Assembly: GCA_002422505.1 (NCBI GenBank)
Contig: DIVX01000098.1
Location: 12,147-33,182 of the forward strand
Reading direction: 5' to 3'
DNA: 21,036 nt
Source: Desulfovibrio sp. UBA6121
GTDB taxonomy: Bacteria > Desulfobacterota > Desulfovibrionia > Desulfovibrionales > Desulfovibrionaceae
Made by a program: the position numbers and the translations under genes. The notes under the pieces are model-generated. The model ran no database searches and was not told the origin of the DNA. It saw nothing but the letters and a program-made list of their open reading frames with translations. Of this stretch, positions 1-6,234 are shown one piece after another (positions within the stretch are counted from its first letter, which is position 1; each line of letters opens with the position of its first letter).

Positions 1-136
1 GCGGCTTGCCGTAGCCGAAGCGCTTGATGCCCTGCTTGTCCAGGGTGCCGATGGCGCCCAGGTCCGCGAGCACCGCGCCGGGGCCGAACGCCCGGCGCAG
101 ATACTCGGAGACGCTTTCCGGAGTCAGGTCGATCAT
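1..136 (-). CDS. N-terminal fragment of an unidentified protein (possibly phosphotransferase-like)
   Basis: The first 45 codons of a minus-strand gene run off the left edge. It starts at an ATG (134-136, reverse) preceded by a strong GGGAGG Shine-Dalgarno five to eight bases upstream. The fragment begins MIDLTPESVSEYLRRAFG and ends in a stretch rich in Gly, Lys and Tyr (GIKRFGYGKP). The style recalls the N-terminus of aminoglycoside/choline phosphotransferase-family proteins, but no kinase motif lies inside the window, so this is only a weak suggestion. It lies 75 bp downstream of the PfkB-family kinase gene on the same strand and may be the last gene of that cluster. That it is a real gene is well supported by the ribosome binding site and the unbroken frame; its function is not. 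Confidence 0.6.
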   Translation of the reverse strand, partial: MIDLTPESVSEYLRRAFGPGAVLADLGAIGTLDKQGIKRFGYGKP

Positions 137-201
137 GAGATCCTCCCTACCGGTTGGCGCGCCCTGAAGGCAGGCCGCAAGGCGTGCGGGCGCGCTATGG
201 T

Positions 202-229
202 TTCGGCCGGGCTAAATGCTCCGGCCGAA
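202..229 (-). repeat. Perfect 9-bp stem-loop spanning the kinase stop codon
   Basis: TTCGGCCGG (202-210) and CCGGCCGAA (221-229) are perfect inverted repeats around a 10-nt loop that contains the PfkB-kinase stop codon (212-214). There is no T-run after it on the minus strand, so it is not a classical intrinsic terminator. It could be an mRNA-stabilising 3' hairpin or an attenuator before the next gene. Confidence 0.55.
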
Positions 230-1147
230 GTGAGCGGTGAGGCTGGCGTTGAACTCCGCCAGGCTGAAGCTGTGTTCCTGCGTGCCCTTCTTGGCCACGC
301 AAAAGGCCGCGCACACGCTGCCCAGCTGGGCGGCCTCGGGCAGGCTCTGGCCCAGGCTCAGGCCCTTCAAAAGCCCGGCGCGGTAGGCGTCGCCCGCGCC
401 CGTGGGGTCCAGGGCCTTGTCCACCTTCACGGGGGCCACCTTGGTCTCCTTGGTCCCTTCCGCGATGATGCTGCCCTGCTCGCCCAGGGTGGTGACGAGC
501 GCGCCGGTGCGCTGCAACAGCTCCGCGCGGGAAAGGCCCGTGGCCTTCATGACCAGCTCCAGCTCGTAGTCGTTGGTGCACAGGGCGTAGGAGCCCTCTA
601 TGGCGCCGAGCATCTGCTCGCCGGTGAGGGCGGTGATCTGCTGGCCGGGATCGAAGATGTAGGGAATGCCCGCCTTCTTGAAGTACGCGGGCAGCTCGAT
701 CATGTCCGTCACGTTGCCCGGCGAGATGATGCCCATGACCTTGCCTTCGTGCCTGGCCGGAAAGCTGTAGCCGCAGGGCTCGCGCATGGCTCCGGGGTTG
801 AAGCCGGTAATCTGGTTGTCGGTTTCGTCGGTGGTGATGTACGCCCCGGCGGTGAACTGGCTCTCCACGGTGCGGATGCCCTCAAGGGACAGGCCCAGGC
901 CCTTCAGGCGCTCGGCATAGGGGGCGAAGTCTTTGCCCGCGCAGCCCAGAATGAGCGGCTTTTCGCCCAGCAGGGCAAGATTGTAGGCGATGTTGCCCGC
1001 CGTGCCGCCAAAGTACTCGTTCAGGCCGTCCACCAGAAAGCACACGTTCAGGATGTGGATCTTGTCCGGCAGGATGTGGTCGGCGAACTTGCCGGGAAAG
1101 TTCATGATGCGGTCGAGGGCCAGGGAACCGGAAATGTAGAGCTGCAT
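212..1147 (-). CDS. PfkB-family carbohydrate/nucleoside kinase
   Basis: This 311-residue cytoplasmic protein belongs to the ribokinase/PfkB superfamily, which phosphorylates sugars or nucleosides with ATP. Visible marks are the N-terminal strand YISGSLALDRI, the GGTAGNIAYNLALLG segment (residues 47-61) matching the first PfkB signature region, and the second signature DPTGAGDAYRAGLL (247-260), in which Asp253 is the expected catalytic base and the GAGD turn the anion hole. The length is typical of the family. The substrate cannot be read from sequence; the NEYFGGTAGN region is reminiscent of adenosine-kinase-like members. The ATG start follows a GGAGG Shine-Dalgarno at good spacing. It lies 48 bp downstream of cutA and probably shares its transcript. 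Confidence 0.9.
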   Translation of the reverse strand: MQLYISGSLALDRIMNFPGKFADHILPDKIHILNVCFLVDGLNEYFGGTAGNIAYNLALLGEKPLILGCAGKDFAPYAERLKGLGLSLEGIRTVESQFTAGAYITTDETDNQITGFNPGAMREPCGYSFPARHEGKVMGIISPGNVTDMIELPAYFKKAGIPYIFDPGQQITALTGEQMLGAIEGSYALCTNDYELELVMKATGLSRAELLQRTGALVTTLGEQGSIIAEGTKETKVAPVKVDKALDPTGAGDAYRAGLLKGLSLGQSLPEAAQLGSVCAAFCVAKKGTQEHSFSLAEFNASLTAHFGRSI

Positions 1148-1162
1148 GAATCCTCCAGATGA

Positions 1163-1180
1163 GGCGGGACAGGGCCCGCC
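1163..1180 (-). repeat. Short GC hairpin between cutA and the kinase gene
   Basis: GGCGGG (1163-1168) and CCCGCC (1175-1180) form a perfect 6-bp stem with a 6-nt loop in the 48-bp gap between the cutA stop and the kinase start. No T-tract follows on the minus strand, so it may be an RNA processing or stability element rather than a terminator. Confidence 0.35.
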
Positions 1181-1195
1181 GGATGTGCTTCGGGG

Positions 1196-1516
1196 TCAGC
1201 GCGGGGCGGTTTCGTCCGCTATCCAGCGCAAAAAGTCCGGGTTGCCGGAGTCGATGTCCACAGCCACCACGCAGGGGCAGTCGTAGCTGTGGGCGCGGGT
1301 CAGGGCCTCGGTAAGGGCGGGGGCCTGCTCCCGCGTGGTCTTGAGCAGGAGCACCACCTCGTCGGCCTGCTCCAGCTTGCCCTGCCACCAGTACAGCGAG
1401 CGCATGCCGGGCAGGATGTTGGCGCAGGCCGCCAGCCGCCCCTCCACCGCCAGCCGGGCCAGGCTTTCGGCCTCGGCCTGGGAGGGCGCGGTGACGTAGA
1501 CGAGCTGTGCTGGCAC
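1196..1516 (-). CDS. cutA: CutA family protein (divalent-cation tolerance)
   Basis: This is a 106-residue CutA1-family protein, the small trimeric ferredoxin-like-fold family linked to divalent metal tolerance; its precise biochemical role is unsettled. The diagnostic core is ACANILPGMRSLYWWQG (residues 31-47) followed by LEQADEVVLLLKT (48-60), then AHSYDCPCVVAVDI (75-88) and GNPDFLRWI (91-99), the usual CutA order. I chose the GTG at 1516 because an AGGAGA ribosome binding site lies just upstream and the family begins directly with the first strand (VYVTAP). The same frame stays open far upstream, but that extension covers the cytochrome gene and is not needed. The gene begins 8 bp after the cytochrome stop codon, indicating co-transcription. 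Confidence 0.92.
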   Translation of the reverse strand: MPAQLVYVTAPSQAEAESLARLAVEGRLAACANILPGMRSLYWWQGKLEQADEVVLLLKTTREQAPALTEALTRAHSYDCPCVVAVDIDSGNPDFLRWIADETAPR

Positions 1517-1524
1517 GGTTTCTC

Positions 1525-1809
1525 CTACTTGCACAAATACTTGGAGCCGGGCTTGGCCGTGGCCAAATACTCGGCGATGGTGGCGGCGTCGGCGTCGGTG
1601 AGCTTGGCCCCGTTGCCCTGCATGCGGGCCACGGTTTGCTGCCACACCTCCGCGTTGCGGTTGCCCAGCTTCTCGCAGATGATGGCCGTTGCATGGCAGG
1701 AGGAGCAGGCGCGCGCGGCGAGCTTGCCCGCGCTGGCCTGGGCAAAGACCAAGCCGGAGAACATGAGCAGGGAATATGCGCCAACGGCGAAAACAAGCAG
1801 TTTCTTCAA
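1525..1809 (-). CDS. Small periplasmic mono-haem cytochrome c
   Basis: This 94-residue protein has a classical signal peptide (KK followed by a hydrophobic core, residues 4-23, cleavage expected near FAQA). The mature part of about 70 residues carries one haem-binding CSSCH (35-39). Met63 in the VARMQG segment is the likely sixth ligand, and the AATIAEYLATAKPG helix (75-88) is the usual C-terminal helix of class I cytochromes. It should act as a periplasmic electron carrier; the partner is unknown. I chose a TTG start at 1809 because it gives a complete signal peptide and follows a GAGGG motif about 7 nt upstream; no in-frame ATG gives an intact one. A later Cys pair (CEKLG, YLC) lacks a following His and does not bind haem by motif. 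First gene of a minus-strand group with cutA. Confidence 0.85.
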   Translation of the reverse strand: MKKLLVFAVGAYSLLMFSGLVFAQASAGKLAARACSSCHATAIICEKLGNRNAEVWQQTVARMQGNGAKLTDADAATIAEYLATAKPGSKYLCK

Positions 1810-1842
1810 GATGCTGCCCTCGTAAGGATGCGGTGTGCGCCA

Positions 1843-1856
1843 GGGTTTGCAAACCC
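1843..1856. promoter_or_regulatory. Perfect 14-bp palindrome upstream of the cytochrome gene
   Basis: GGGTTTGCAAACCC is perfectly self-complementary and lies 34 bp upstream of the cytochrome start, within the divergent cytochrome/nth intergenic region. Without a loop it is better suited as a dimeric regulator's operator than as an RNA hairpin. No regulator can be named. Confidence 0.4.
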
Positions 1857-1960
1857 GCGCGGCTCCTTGGCTTGAACCATACTTCCCCGCTGCTGGCAAT
1901 ACGAAAACGCAGGCGCGGCCAGCATCCCTTGGCCGACACCCCTGACCACGCCGCCCCTCC

Positions 1961-1990
1961 GCAAGCGCCGGGCAAAACGCCCGCGCTTGC
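1961..1990. repeat. Strong stem-loop in the cytochrome/nth intergenic region
   Basis: GCAAGCG-C-CGGGC (1961-1973) pairs with GCCCG-CGCTTGC (1979-1990): twelve base pairs with a single bulged C and a 5-nt AAAAC loop. It lies about 80 bp upstream of the nth start, so it would fall in the nth leader if transcription starts further left. There is no T-tract on either strand. Confidence 0.45.
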
Positions 1991-2067
1991 CTGCGGACGC
2001 GGCGGATGCTACCCACGCCAGAAATCGTGCGCGGCCACGCGCGCAGCACAGTACAGGAGCCCGCGCC

Positions 2068-2910
2068 ATGCCAGCCAAGCCAGCCAACGCAGCCAGGCCC
2101 GCCAAACCAGGCAGGCCTGCAAAATCAGCCGGGCCGAAAGCCCCGGTGGGCAAGCCCCTTGCGCCGGACGCAGCCGCCGCACCCGGCAACGCGGGCAAAA
2201 CCGCTCCCTGCGCACAGCCAAAGAAGCCTGCCAAAGCCGCGCAAACCGCCAGGCCGCCCAAGGCCCTGCGCGCACGCGCCCAGGCGATTTTCTCCGTTTT
2301 GGCCGCGCGCTACCCAGCGCCAGCGCCCATGCTGGACTTCCACGACGCCTGGACCCTGCTGGTGGCCACGGTGCTGGCCGCCCAGTGCACCGACGCCCGC
2401 GTGAACATGGTGACGCCGGAACTGTTCCGCCGCTGGCCCGCAATAGCCGACCTCGCCCAGGCGGACGTGCTGGACATCGAGGCCGTGGTGCACTCCACGG
2501 GCTTCTATCACAACAAGGCCAAGAACCTGAAGGCCGCGGCCCAGCGCGTGATGACCGTGTACGGCGGCGCGGTGCCGCAGACCATGGCCGAGCTCGTCAC
2601 CCTGCCGGGGGTGGCGCGCAAAACCGCCAACATCGTGCTGGGCAGCGCCTTCGGCATCAACGAGGGCATCGCCGTAGACACCCACGTGACGCGCCTGGCC
2701 TTCCGCCTGGACCTGACGAAGAGCGCCGACGCCGTGGTCATAGAGCGCGACCTGATGCCCCTGTTCGACCGCTCCCAATGGGCGGACATCAACCACTGCC
2801 TGGTGCTCTTCGGACGCGAGGTGTGCGACGCCCGCAAACCCAAGTGCGCCCCGGCGGAAGCTTCGCCCTGCCCGCTTCTTGAACTCTGCCCCCGCAAAGG
2901 ACTCAAATGA
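2068..2910 (+). CDS. nth: Endonuclease III (DNA glycosylase/AP lyase) with basic N-terminal tail
   Basis: Base-excision repair glycosylase removing oxidised pyrimidines and nicking abasic sites. The catalytic domain starts near residue 68 and shows LLVATVLAAQCTDARVN (98-113), the helix-hairpin-helix LPGVARKTANIV (179-190) with catalytic Lys185, and VDTHVTRL (203-210) with catalytic Asp204. The C-terminal cysteines (253, 260, 268, 274) mark the [4Fe-4S] loop but are spaced C-x6-C-x7-C-x5-C; the usual pattern is C-x6-C-x2-C-x5-C. Residues 1-67 form an Ala/Pro/Lys/Arg-rich low-complexity tail absent from the roughly 211-residue E. coli enzyme. I chose the ATG at 2068 because of the AGGAG sequence about 8 nt upstream; an in-frame start at 1987 would add 27 more low-complexity residues without a good site. 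The stop overlaps the tgt start (ATGA). Confidence 0.92.
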   Translation: MPAKPANAARPAKPGRPAKSAGPKAPVGKPLAPDAAAAPGNAGKTAPCAQPKKPAKAAQTARPPKALRARAQAIFSVLAARYPAPAPMLDFHDAWTLLVATVLAAQCTDARVNMVTPELFRRWPAIADLAQADVLDIEAVVHSTGFYHNKAKNLKAAAQRVMTVYGGAVPQTMAELVTLPGVARKTANIVLGSAFGINEGIAVDTHVTRLAFRLDLTKSADAVVIERDLMPLFDRSQWADINHCLVLFGREVCDARKPKCAPAEASPCPLLELCPRKGLK

Positions 2911-4055
2911 CCTACGATCCCTCCACCCTTGGCCGCTTCGCCATAACCGCCACAGACGGCCAGGCGCGCCGCGCCAGCCTGACCACCGCCCATGGCGTCA
3001 TTGAGACGCCCATCTTCATGCCCGTGGGCACCCAGGGCAGCGTGAAGGCCCTTGCGCCCGACGACCTGCTGAACGCAGGCTCCCAGATCATTCTGGGCAA
3101 CACCTACCACCTGTACCTGCGCCCCGGCGACGAGCTCTTGGCCCGGCGCGGCGGCCTGCACCGCTTCGCCAACTGGCCCAAGCCCATATTGACCGACAGC
3201 GGCGGCTTCCAGGTCTTCAGCCTCAAGGAGATCCGCAAGCTCACCGAGGACGGCGTGGAGTTCCGCTCGCACCTGGACGGCAGCAAGCACTTCTTCTCGC
3301 CGGAAAAGGTCATGAGCATCCAGAACAACATCGGCTCGGACATCATGATGGTGCTGGACGAATGCGTGGCCTACGGCGCGGACTACGACTACACGGCCAA
3401 GAGCCTGGAGCTGACCACCCGCTGGGCCGGGCGCTGCCGCAAGGCCCACCCGAAGCACGCGCGCGGGCAGCTGCTCTTCGGCATCAACCAGGGCGGCTTC
3501 TTCAAAGACCTGCGCGAGCGCAGCCTGGCCCAGCTGACGGACATCGACTTTGACGGTTTCGCCATCGGCGGGCTCTCCGTGGGGGAAAGCACCCCGGAAA
3601 TGTACGACATGCTGCACCACATCGCCCCGCTCATGCCCGCCCACAAGCCACGCTATCTCATGGGCGTGGGCACCCCGCTGGACATTCTTGAAGGCATCGA
3701 GGCCGGGGTGGACATGTTCGACTGCGTGCTGCCCACCAGAAACGCCCGCAACGGCACGCTGTACACCTCGCGCGGCAAGGTGAACATCCGCCGGGCCGAG
3801 TACCGCGAGGACGACAGCCCCCTCGACCCCGACTGCCCCTGCTACGCCTGCCGCACCTTCAGCAAGGCCTATCTGCGGCACCTGTTCGTGGCCCAGGAGA
3901 TTTTGAGCTACCGGCTCAACTCACTGCACAACATCACCTTCTACCTCACCCTGGTGCGCCAGGCGCGGCAGGCCATCGAACAGGGGCGTTTTGCGCAGCT
4001 CAAGGCGCATTACACAGACGTGTTCGCGGGCGGGAACAACGGCGGAGCGGAATGA
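2907..4055 (+). CDS. tgt: Queuine/preQ1 tRNA-guanine transglycosylase
   Basis: Cytoplasmic enzyme that exchanges G34 of GU(N)-anticodon tRNAs for preQ1 in queuosine synthesis. Its 382 residues match the bacterial family. Key motifs are TDSGGFQVFSL (96-106, with Asp97 as the active-site acid), the substrate loop INQGG..FAIGGLSVGE (about 193-227), VDMFDCVLPTRNARNG (268-283) holding the nucleophilic Asp, and the zinc site C310-x-C312-x2-C315 with His341. The ATG overlaps the nth stop by four bases, so translation is probably coupled; the 3' end overlaps the next start in the same way. No queuosine-synthesis partner (queA, queC-F) lies nearby in this window. Confident. Confidence 0.97.
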   Translation: MTYDPSTLGRFAITATDGQARRASLTTAHGVIETPIFMPVGTQGSVKALAPDDLLNAGSQIILGNTYHLYLRPGDELLARRGGLHRFANWPKPILTDSGGFQVFSLKEIRKLTEDGVEFRSHLDGSKHFFSPEKVMSIQNNIGSDIMMVLDECVAYGADYDYTAKSLELTTRWAGRCRKAHPKHARGQLLFGINQGGFFKDLRERSLAQLTDIDFDGFAIGGLSVGESTPEMYDMLHHIAPLMPAHKPRYLMGVGTPLDILEGIEAGVDMFDCVLPTRNARNGTLYTSRGKVNIRRAEYREDDSPLDPDCPCYACRTFSKAYLRHLFVAQEILSYRLNSLHNITFYLTLVRQARQAIEQGRFAQLKAHYTDVFAGGNNGGAE

Positions 4056-4819
4056 TGCGCAAGATCTTCGGGACGCTGCTCAAGCTTTGGGGCGCGGCAA
4101 GCCTTTTGGCGCTGCTGCTGGGCGGGGCGCTTATCGGCACCGCCGGGTGGTGGCTGCCCGTGAACGACGACCTGAAGCCCGCCGACGCCATCGTGCTGCT
4201 GGGGGGCGACTCGCGCCGGGCGGTGCACACGGCGGACCTGTACCTGCAAGGCCTGGCGCCGGTCATCTACACCTGCCGCCCCATGGTGGAATCGGGCGAG
4301 CCCCTGTGCAGCCTGGGCATTGCCTGCCCCACGGAGGTGGAAACCACCACCCTGGCGCTGCGTTTGAAGGGCGTGCCCGATGCTGCGGTGCGGCTGTACG
4401 GCCAGGACACCATGAGCACGGTGGAGGAAGGCGAACTGCTGGCCAAGCTGCTGGGGCCGGAGGTCAAGACCATCATCGTGGTCACCTCGCCCCACCATTG
4501 CAGGCGGGCCAAGGTCATCCTCTCCCGCCTGCTGCCTGGGCGCGAGCTGCTGTTCTCGCCCCCGCCCTATGAGCAATTCGAGCAGAAGTGGTGGACGCAC
4601 CAGGCTTCCGCCCGAAATGTAATCATCGAATGCGCGAAATTTCTGTTCTATTACCTGGGCAAGCCGTTCCGGTCCTATGGCTCCGGCGAAGTCGGCGGGG
4701 CCAACTCCTCCGACGGGGCCAACTCCTCCGGCGGCCCAGCCAGCCCCGTTCAGGCCGATCCCGCGCCCAGCCCGGCTCCGCTTAGCCCGGCTTCACCGCA
4801 AGGCGCACCCGGTAGCTGA
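4052..4819 (+). CDS. DUF218 (YdcF/SanA/ElyC-type) inner-membrane protein
   Basis: This 255-residue protein has an N-terminal membrane anchor (residues about 12-35, ending in the GWW interface) followed by a periplasmic DUF218 domain. Domain marks are ADAIVLLGGDSRRAVHTADLYLQG (44-67, here spanning the first strand and acidic/basic loop), ATEV-like TEVETTTLAL (94-103), DTMSTVEEGELL (119-130) and IIVVTSPHHCRRAKVIL (141-157), the usual order. Family members are linked to envelope or peptidoglycan precursor metabolism, but the reaction is not established. After residue 210 comes a Gly/Ala/Ser/Pro-rich tail with a repeated GANSS unit. ATGATG offers two adjacent starts; the first overlaps the tgt stop. 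The 3' end overlaps the opposing methyltransferase gene by 38 bp. Confidence 0.85.
   Translation: MMRKIFGTLLKLWGAASLLALLLGGALIGTAGWWLPVNDDLKPADAIVLLGGDSRRAVHTADLYLQGLAPVIYTCRPMVESGEPLCSLGIACPTEVETTTLALRLKGVPDAAVRLYGQDTMSTVEEGELLAKLLGPEVKTIIVVTSPHHCRRAKVILSRLLPGRELLFSPPPYEQFEQKWWTHQASARNVIIECAKFLFYYLGKPFRSYGSGEVGGANSSDGANSSGGPASPVQADPAPSPAPLSPASPQGAPGS
4697..4732 (+). repeat. Two 18-bp tandem repeats in the DUF218 gene tail
   Basis: Units 4697-4714 and 4715-4732 (GGGGCCAACTCCTCCGAC and GGGGCCAACTCCTCCGGC) differ at one base and encode the repeated GANSSD/GANSSG in the disordered C-terminal tail. This is likely a recent in-frame slippage duplication. Confidence 0.7.
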
Positions 4820-5588
4820 ACACATAGTCCGCTTCCGCCGCGCCCAGTTCCTGCAACGCAACGCGCCGCAGCTCCGCAAGGCCCAGGTCGGCCTCGCTGC
4901 TGCCCCGGCGCAGCAAAGCAGCCACCCCGCCCTGGCTCAGGGCGATGTCCACCATGCGCTGGGCCCCGCCCCGCTCCACGCCGTGCAGCAGCACCTCCCG
5001 CGCAAAGACGAAATGCCCGCAGCCGCGCAGGTTGGCCAGGTGCTCCTCTTTGGGCCAGCGGCGGGGGCCGCCTTCGGGGCTGGCGTTGTGGCTGGCGGCC
5101 TCCAGGGCGTCGGCGCGTTCCTTCATGGCCACATAGGCCCGCTCCACGCGCCAGTTCACGCTGGGGGGCCAGTCGCAATCCACGGCGGCGAACACCCCGC
5201 CGGGACGCAGAATGCGCGCGGCCTCGCGCAGGGTCGCTTGCGGCTCCATCCAATGCAGCGCCTGCGAGCAGACCACGGCATCGGCGCAGCCGTCAGCCAG
5301 GCCGGTGGCCTGGCCGCACCCGGCGCGATATTCCAGCCCATCGCCGCCACGCGCGGCTGCCAGGGCGCGCATGTCCGGGTTGGGCTCTATGCCGACCACC
5401 CGCCGGGCGCGCGCCCCCCAAATGCGCGAGGACAAACCGGTGCCGCAACCAAGATCGACCACCAGCCCCAGCGCGGGCAGGCCGCACCAGGCGCAGACAA
5501 GACGCACGAAAGCCTGCGGCGGCGCCGGGCGCGCGCCGTCGTAGCATTCTGCCAAACCAAGAAAGCGGGTGATGTTCGGGGTGTGCAC
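4782..5588 (-). CDS. Class I SAM-dependent methyltransferase
   Basis: A 268-residue Rossmann-fold methyltransferase of the Methyltransf_11/UbiE-like group. Motif I is VVDLGCGTGLSSRIW (43-57), motif II ends with the acidic IEPNPDM (67-73), followed by ADAVVCSQALHWM (102-114) and the motif III region ARILRPGGVFAAVD (124-137). SQALHWM is typical of small-molecule methyltransferases such as those related to trans-aconitate methyltransferase, but the substrate cannot be assigned. The start is uncertain: I use GTG at 5588, the first start after the fur stop that keeps a family-like N-terminus, though it lacks a clear Shine-Dalgarno. The frame continues upstream through fur, which is a shadow. It follows fur by 40 bp on the same strand and ends 38 bp inside the convergent DUF218 gene. 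Confidence 0.82.
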   Translation of the reverse strand: MHTPNITRFLGLAECYDGARPAPPQAFVRLVCAWCGLPALGLVVDLGCGTGLSSRIWGARARRVVGIEPNPDMRALAAARGGDGLEYRAGCGQATGLADGCADAVVCSQALHWMEPQATLREAARILRPGGVFAAVDCDWPPSVNWRVERAYVAMKERADALEAASHNASPEGGPRRWPKEEHLANLRGCGHFVFAREVLLHGVERGGAQRMVDIALSQGGVAALLRRGSSEADLGLAELRRVALQELGAAEADYVFSYRVRLAVKPG

Positions 5589-5628
5589 GGCGGGAGGAAC
5601 CGCAGGCGGCCGCGCCCGTGCGGTCAGG

Positions 5629-6090
5629 CTAGGCCCTGTTGCGGCACTTGGGGCACAGGCCGTACAGGTCCATTTTGTGGCGCGCCAGGCTGAAGCCGTA
5701 CTTGGCGGCCAGTTCCTCCTGCCGGGTCTCGATGACCGGGTCCATGATCTCGATGGTGCGGCCGCAAATTTCGCAAATGAGGTGGTCGTGGTGCTCCACG
5801 CCGAAATGCGGCTCATAGCGGGTAATGCCGTCGGCGAAGCTCACGGCCTCCGCCAGGCCGCAGCCCGCCAGCAGCTTGAGCGTGCGGTACACTGTGGCCT
5901 GGCCGATGGAGTTGTCGCGCCGCTTGACCTTGGCGTACAACTCCTCAGAGGACACGTGCCCCGGCTCCAGCAGAAAGATGTCCAGAATCAACCTGCGCTG
6001 CGGGGTAATCTTGAGGCGATGCTCCTGCAGATAGGAGGTAAACGCCTGGTGCGGTGTCTGCCGGTTTGTAGAGTCGTTTTTCTGGCGCAT
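5629..6090 (-). CDS. fur: Fur-family metal-responsive repressor
   Basis: This 153-residue protein has an N-terminal winged helix (residues about 15-90) with the recognition segment IGQATVYRTLKLL (62-74). The C-terminal dimerisation domain carries HHDHLIC (100-106) and two CxxC pairs, Cys106/Cys109 and Cys146/Cys149, that form the structural zinc site. The run EHHDHLICEICG and the IETRQEELAAKYGF segment (120-133) resemble true Fur (iron) more than Zur or PerR, but the metal specificity is inferred. The ATG has a GAGG six bases upstream. The gene is divergent from a 56-codon microprotein gene and precedes the methyltransferase gene by 40 bp. The upstream dyad with divergent promoter boxes is a plausible control region; I see no classical A/T-rich Fur box there. 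Confidence 0.93.
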   Translation of the reverse strand: MRQKNDSTNRQTPHQAFTSYLQEHRLKITPQRRLILDIFLLEPGHVSSEELYAKVKRRDNSIGQATVYRTLKLLAGCGLAEAVSFADGITRYEPHFGVEHHDHLICEICGRTIEIMDPVIETRQEELAAKYGFSLARHKMDLYGLCPKCRNRA

Positions 6091-6099
6091 GGAATGCCT

Positions 6100-6127
6100 C
6101 TTATGGAATATGCGGCGTTTCTGTCAA
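6100..6127 (-). promoter_or_regulatory. Candidate sigma70 promoter for fur
   Basis: A perfect TTGACA (6127-6122, minus strand) is followed after 16 bp by CATAAG (6105-6100), which matches four of six -10 positions. The -10 lies only nine bases from the fur ATG and abuts its Shine-Dalgarno, so this promoter would make a nearly leaderless mRNA; the true -10 may therefore differ. The -35 is inside one arm of the 48-bp dyad. Confidence 0.4.
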
Positions 6128-6168
6128 TGCAGGAATACCGGAACGCAACGAGATTCCCGGCTTGACAG
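6121..6168. promoter_or_regulatory. 48-bp imperfect dyad between fur and the microprotein gene
   Basis: The left arm CTGTCAATGCAGGAAT (6121-6136) and the right arm ATTCCCGGCTTGACAG (6153-6168) are inverted copies matching at 13 of 16 positions, separated by 16 bp. Each arm contains a perfect TTGACA pointing outward, toward fur on the left and the microprotein on the right. It reads as a back-to-back divergent promoter pair and may also be an operator for a symmetrical regulator. Confidence 0.55.
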
Positions 6169-6190
6169 ACACCCACCCCTGGGGTCTATT
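6162..6190 (+). promoter_or_regulatory. Sigma70-type promoter for the microprotein gene
   Basis: A perfect TTGACA (6162-6167), a 17-bp spacer and TCTATT (6185-6190, four of six -10 matches) lie 44 bp upstream of the microprotein ATG. Spacing is ideal and the predicted leader of about 40 nt is reasonable. Confidence 0.6.
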
Positions 6191-6234
6191 GGCCCGCGAG
6201 GCCATTTTGGCCGAAAAAGAAAAAAGGGTTGTGC

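Noticed and set aside
5589..5816. In-frame N-terminal extension of the methyltransferase into fur
   Set aside because: The added residues are an Arg/Ser/Thr/Pro-rich off-frame reading of the well-conserved fur gene.
6091..6234. Classical Fur box in the fur upstream region
   Set aside because: No A/T-rich GATAATGATAATCATTATC-like stretch or 7-1-7 repeat is present; only the TTGACA dyad is seen.
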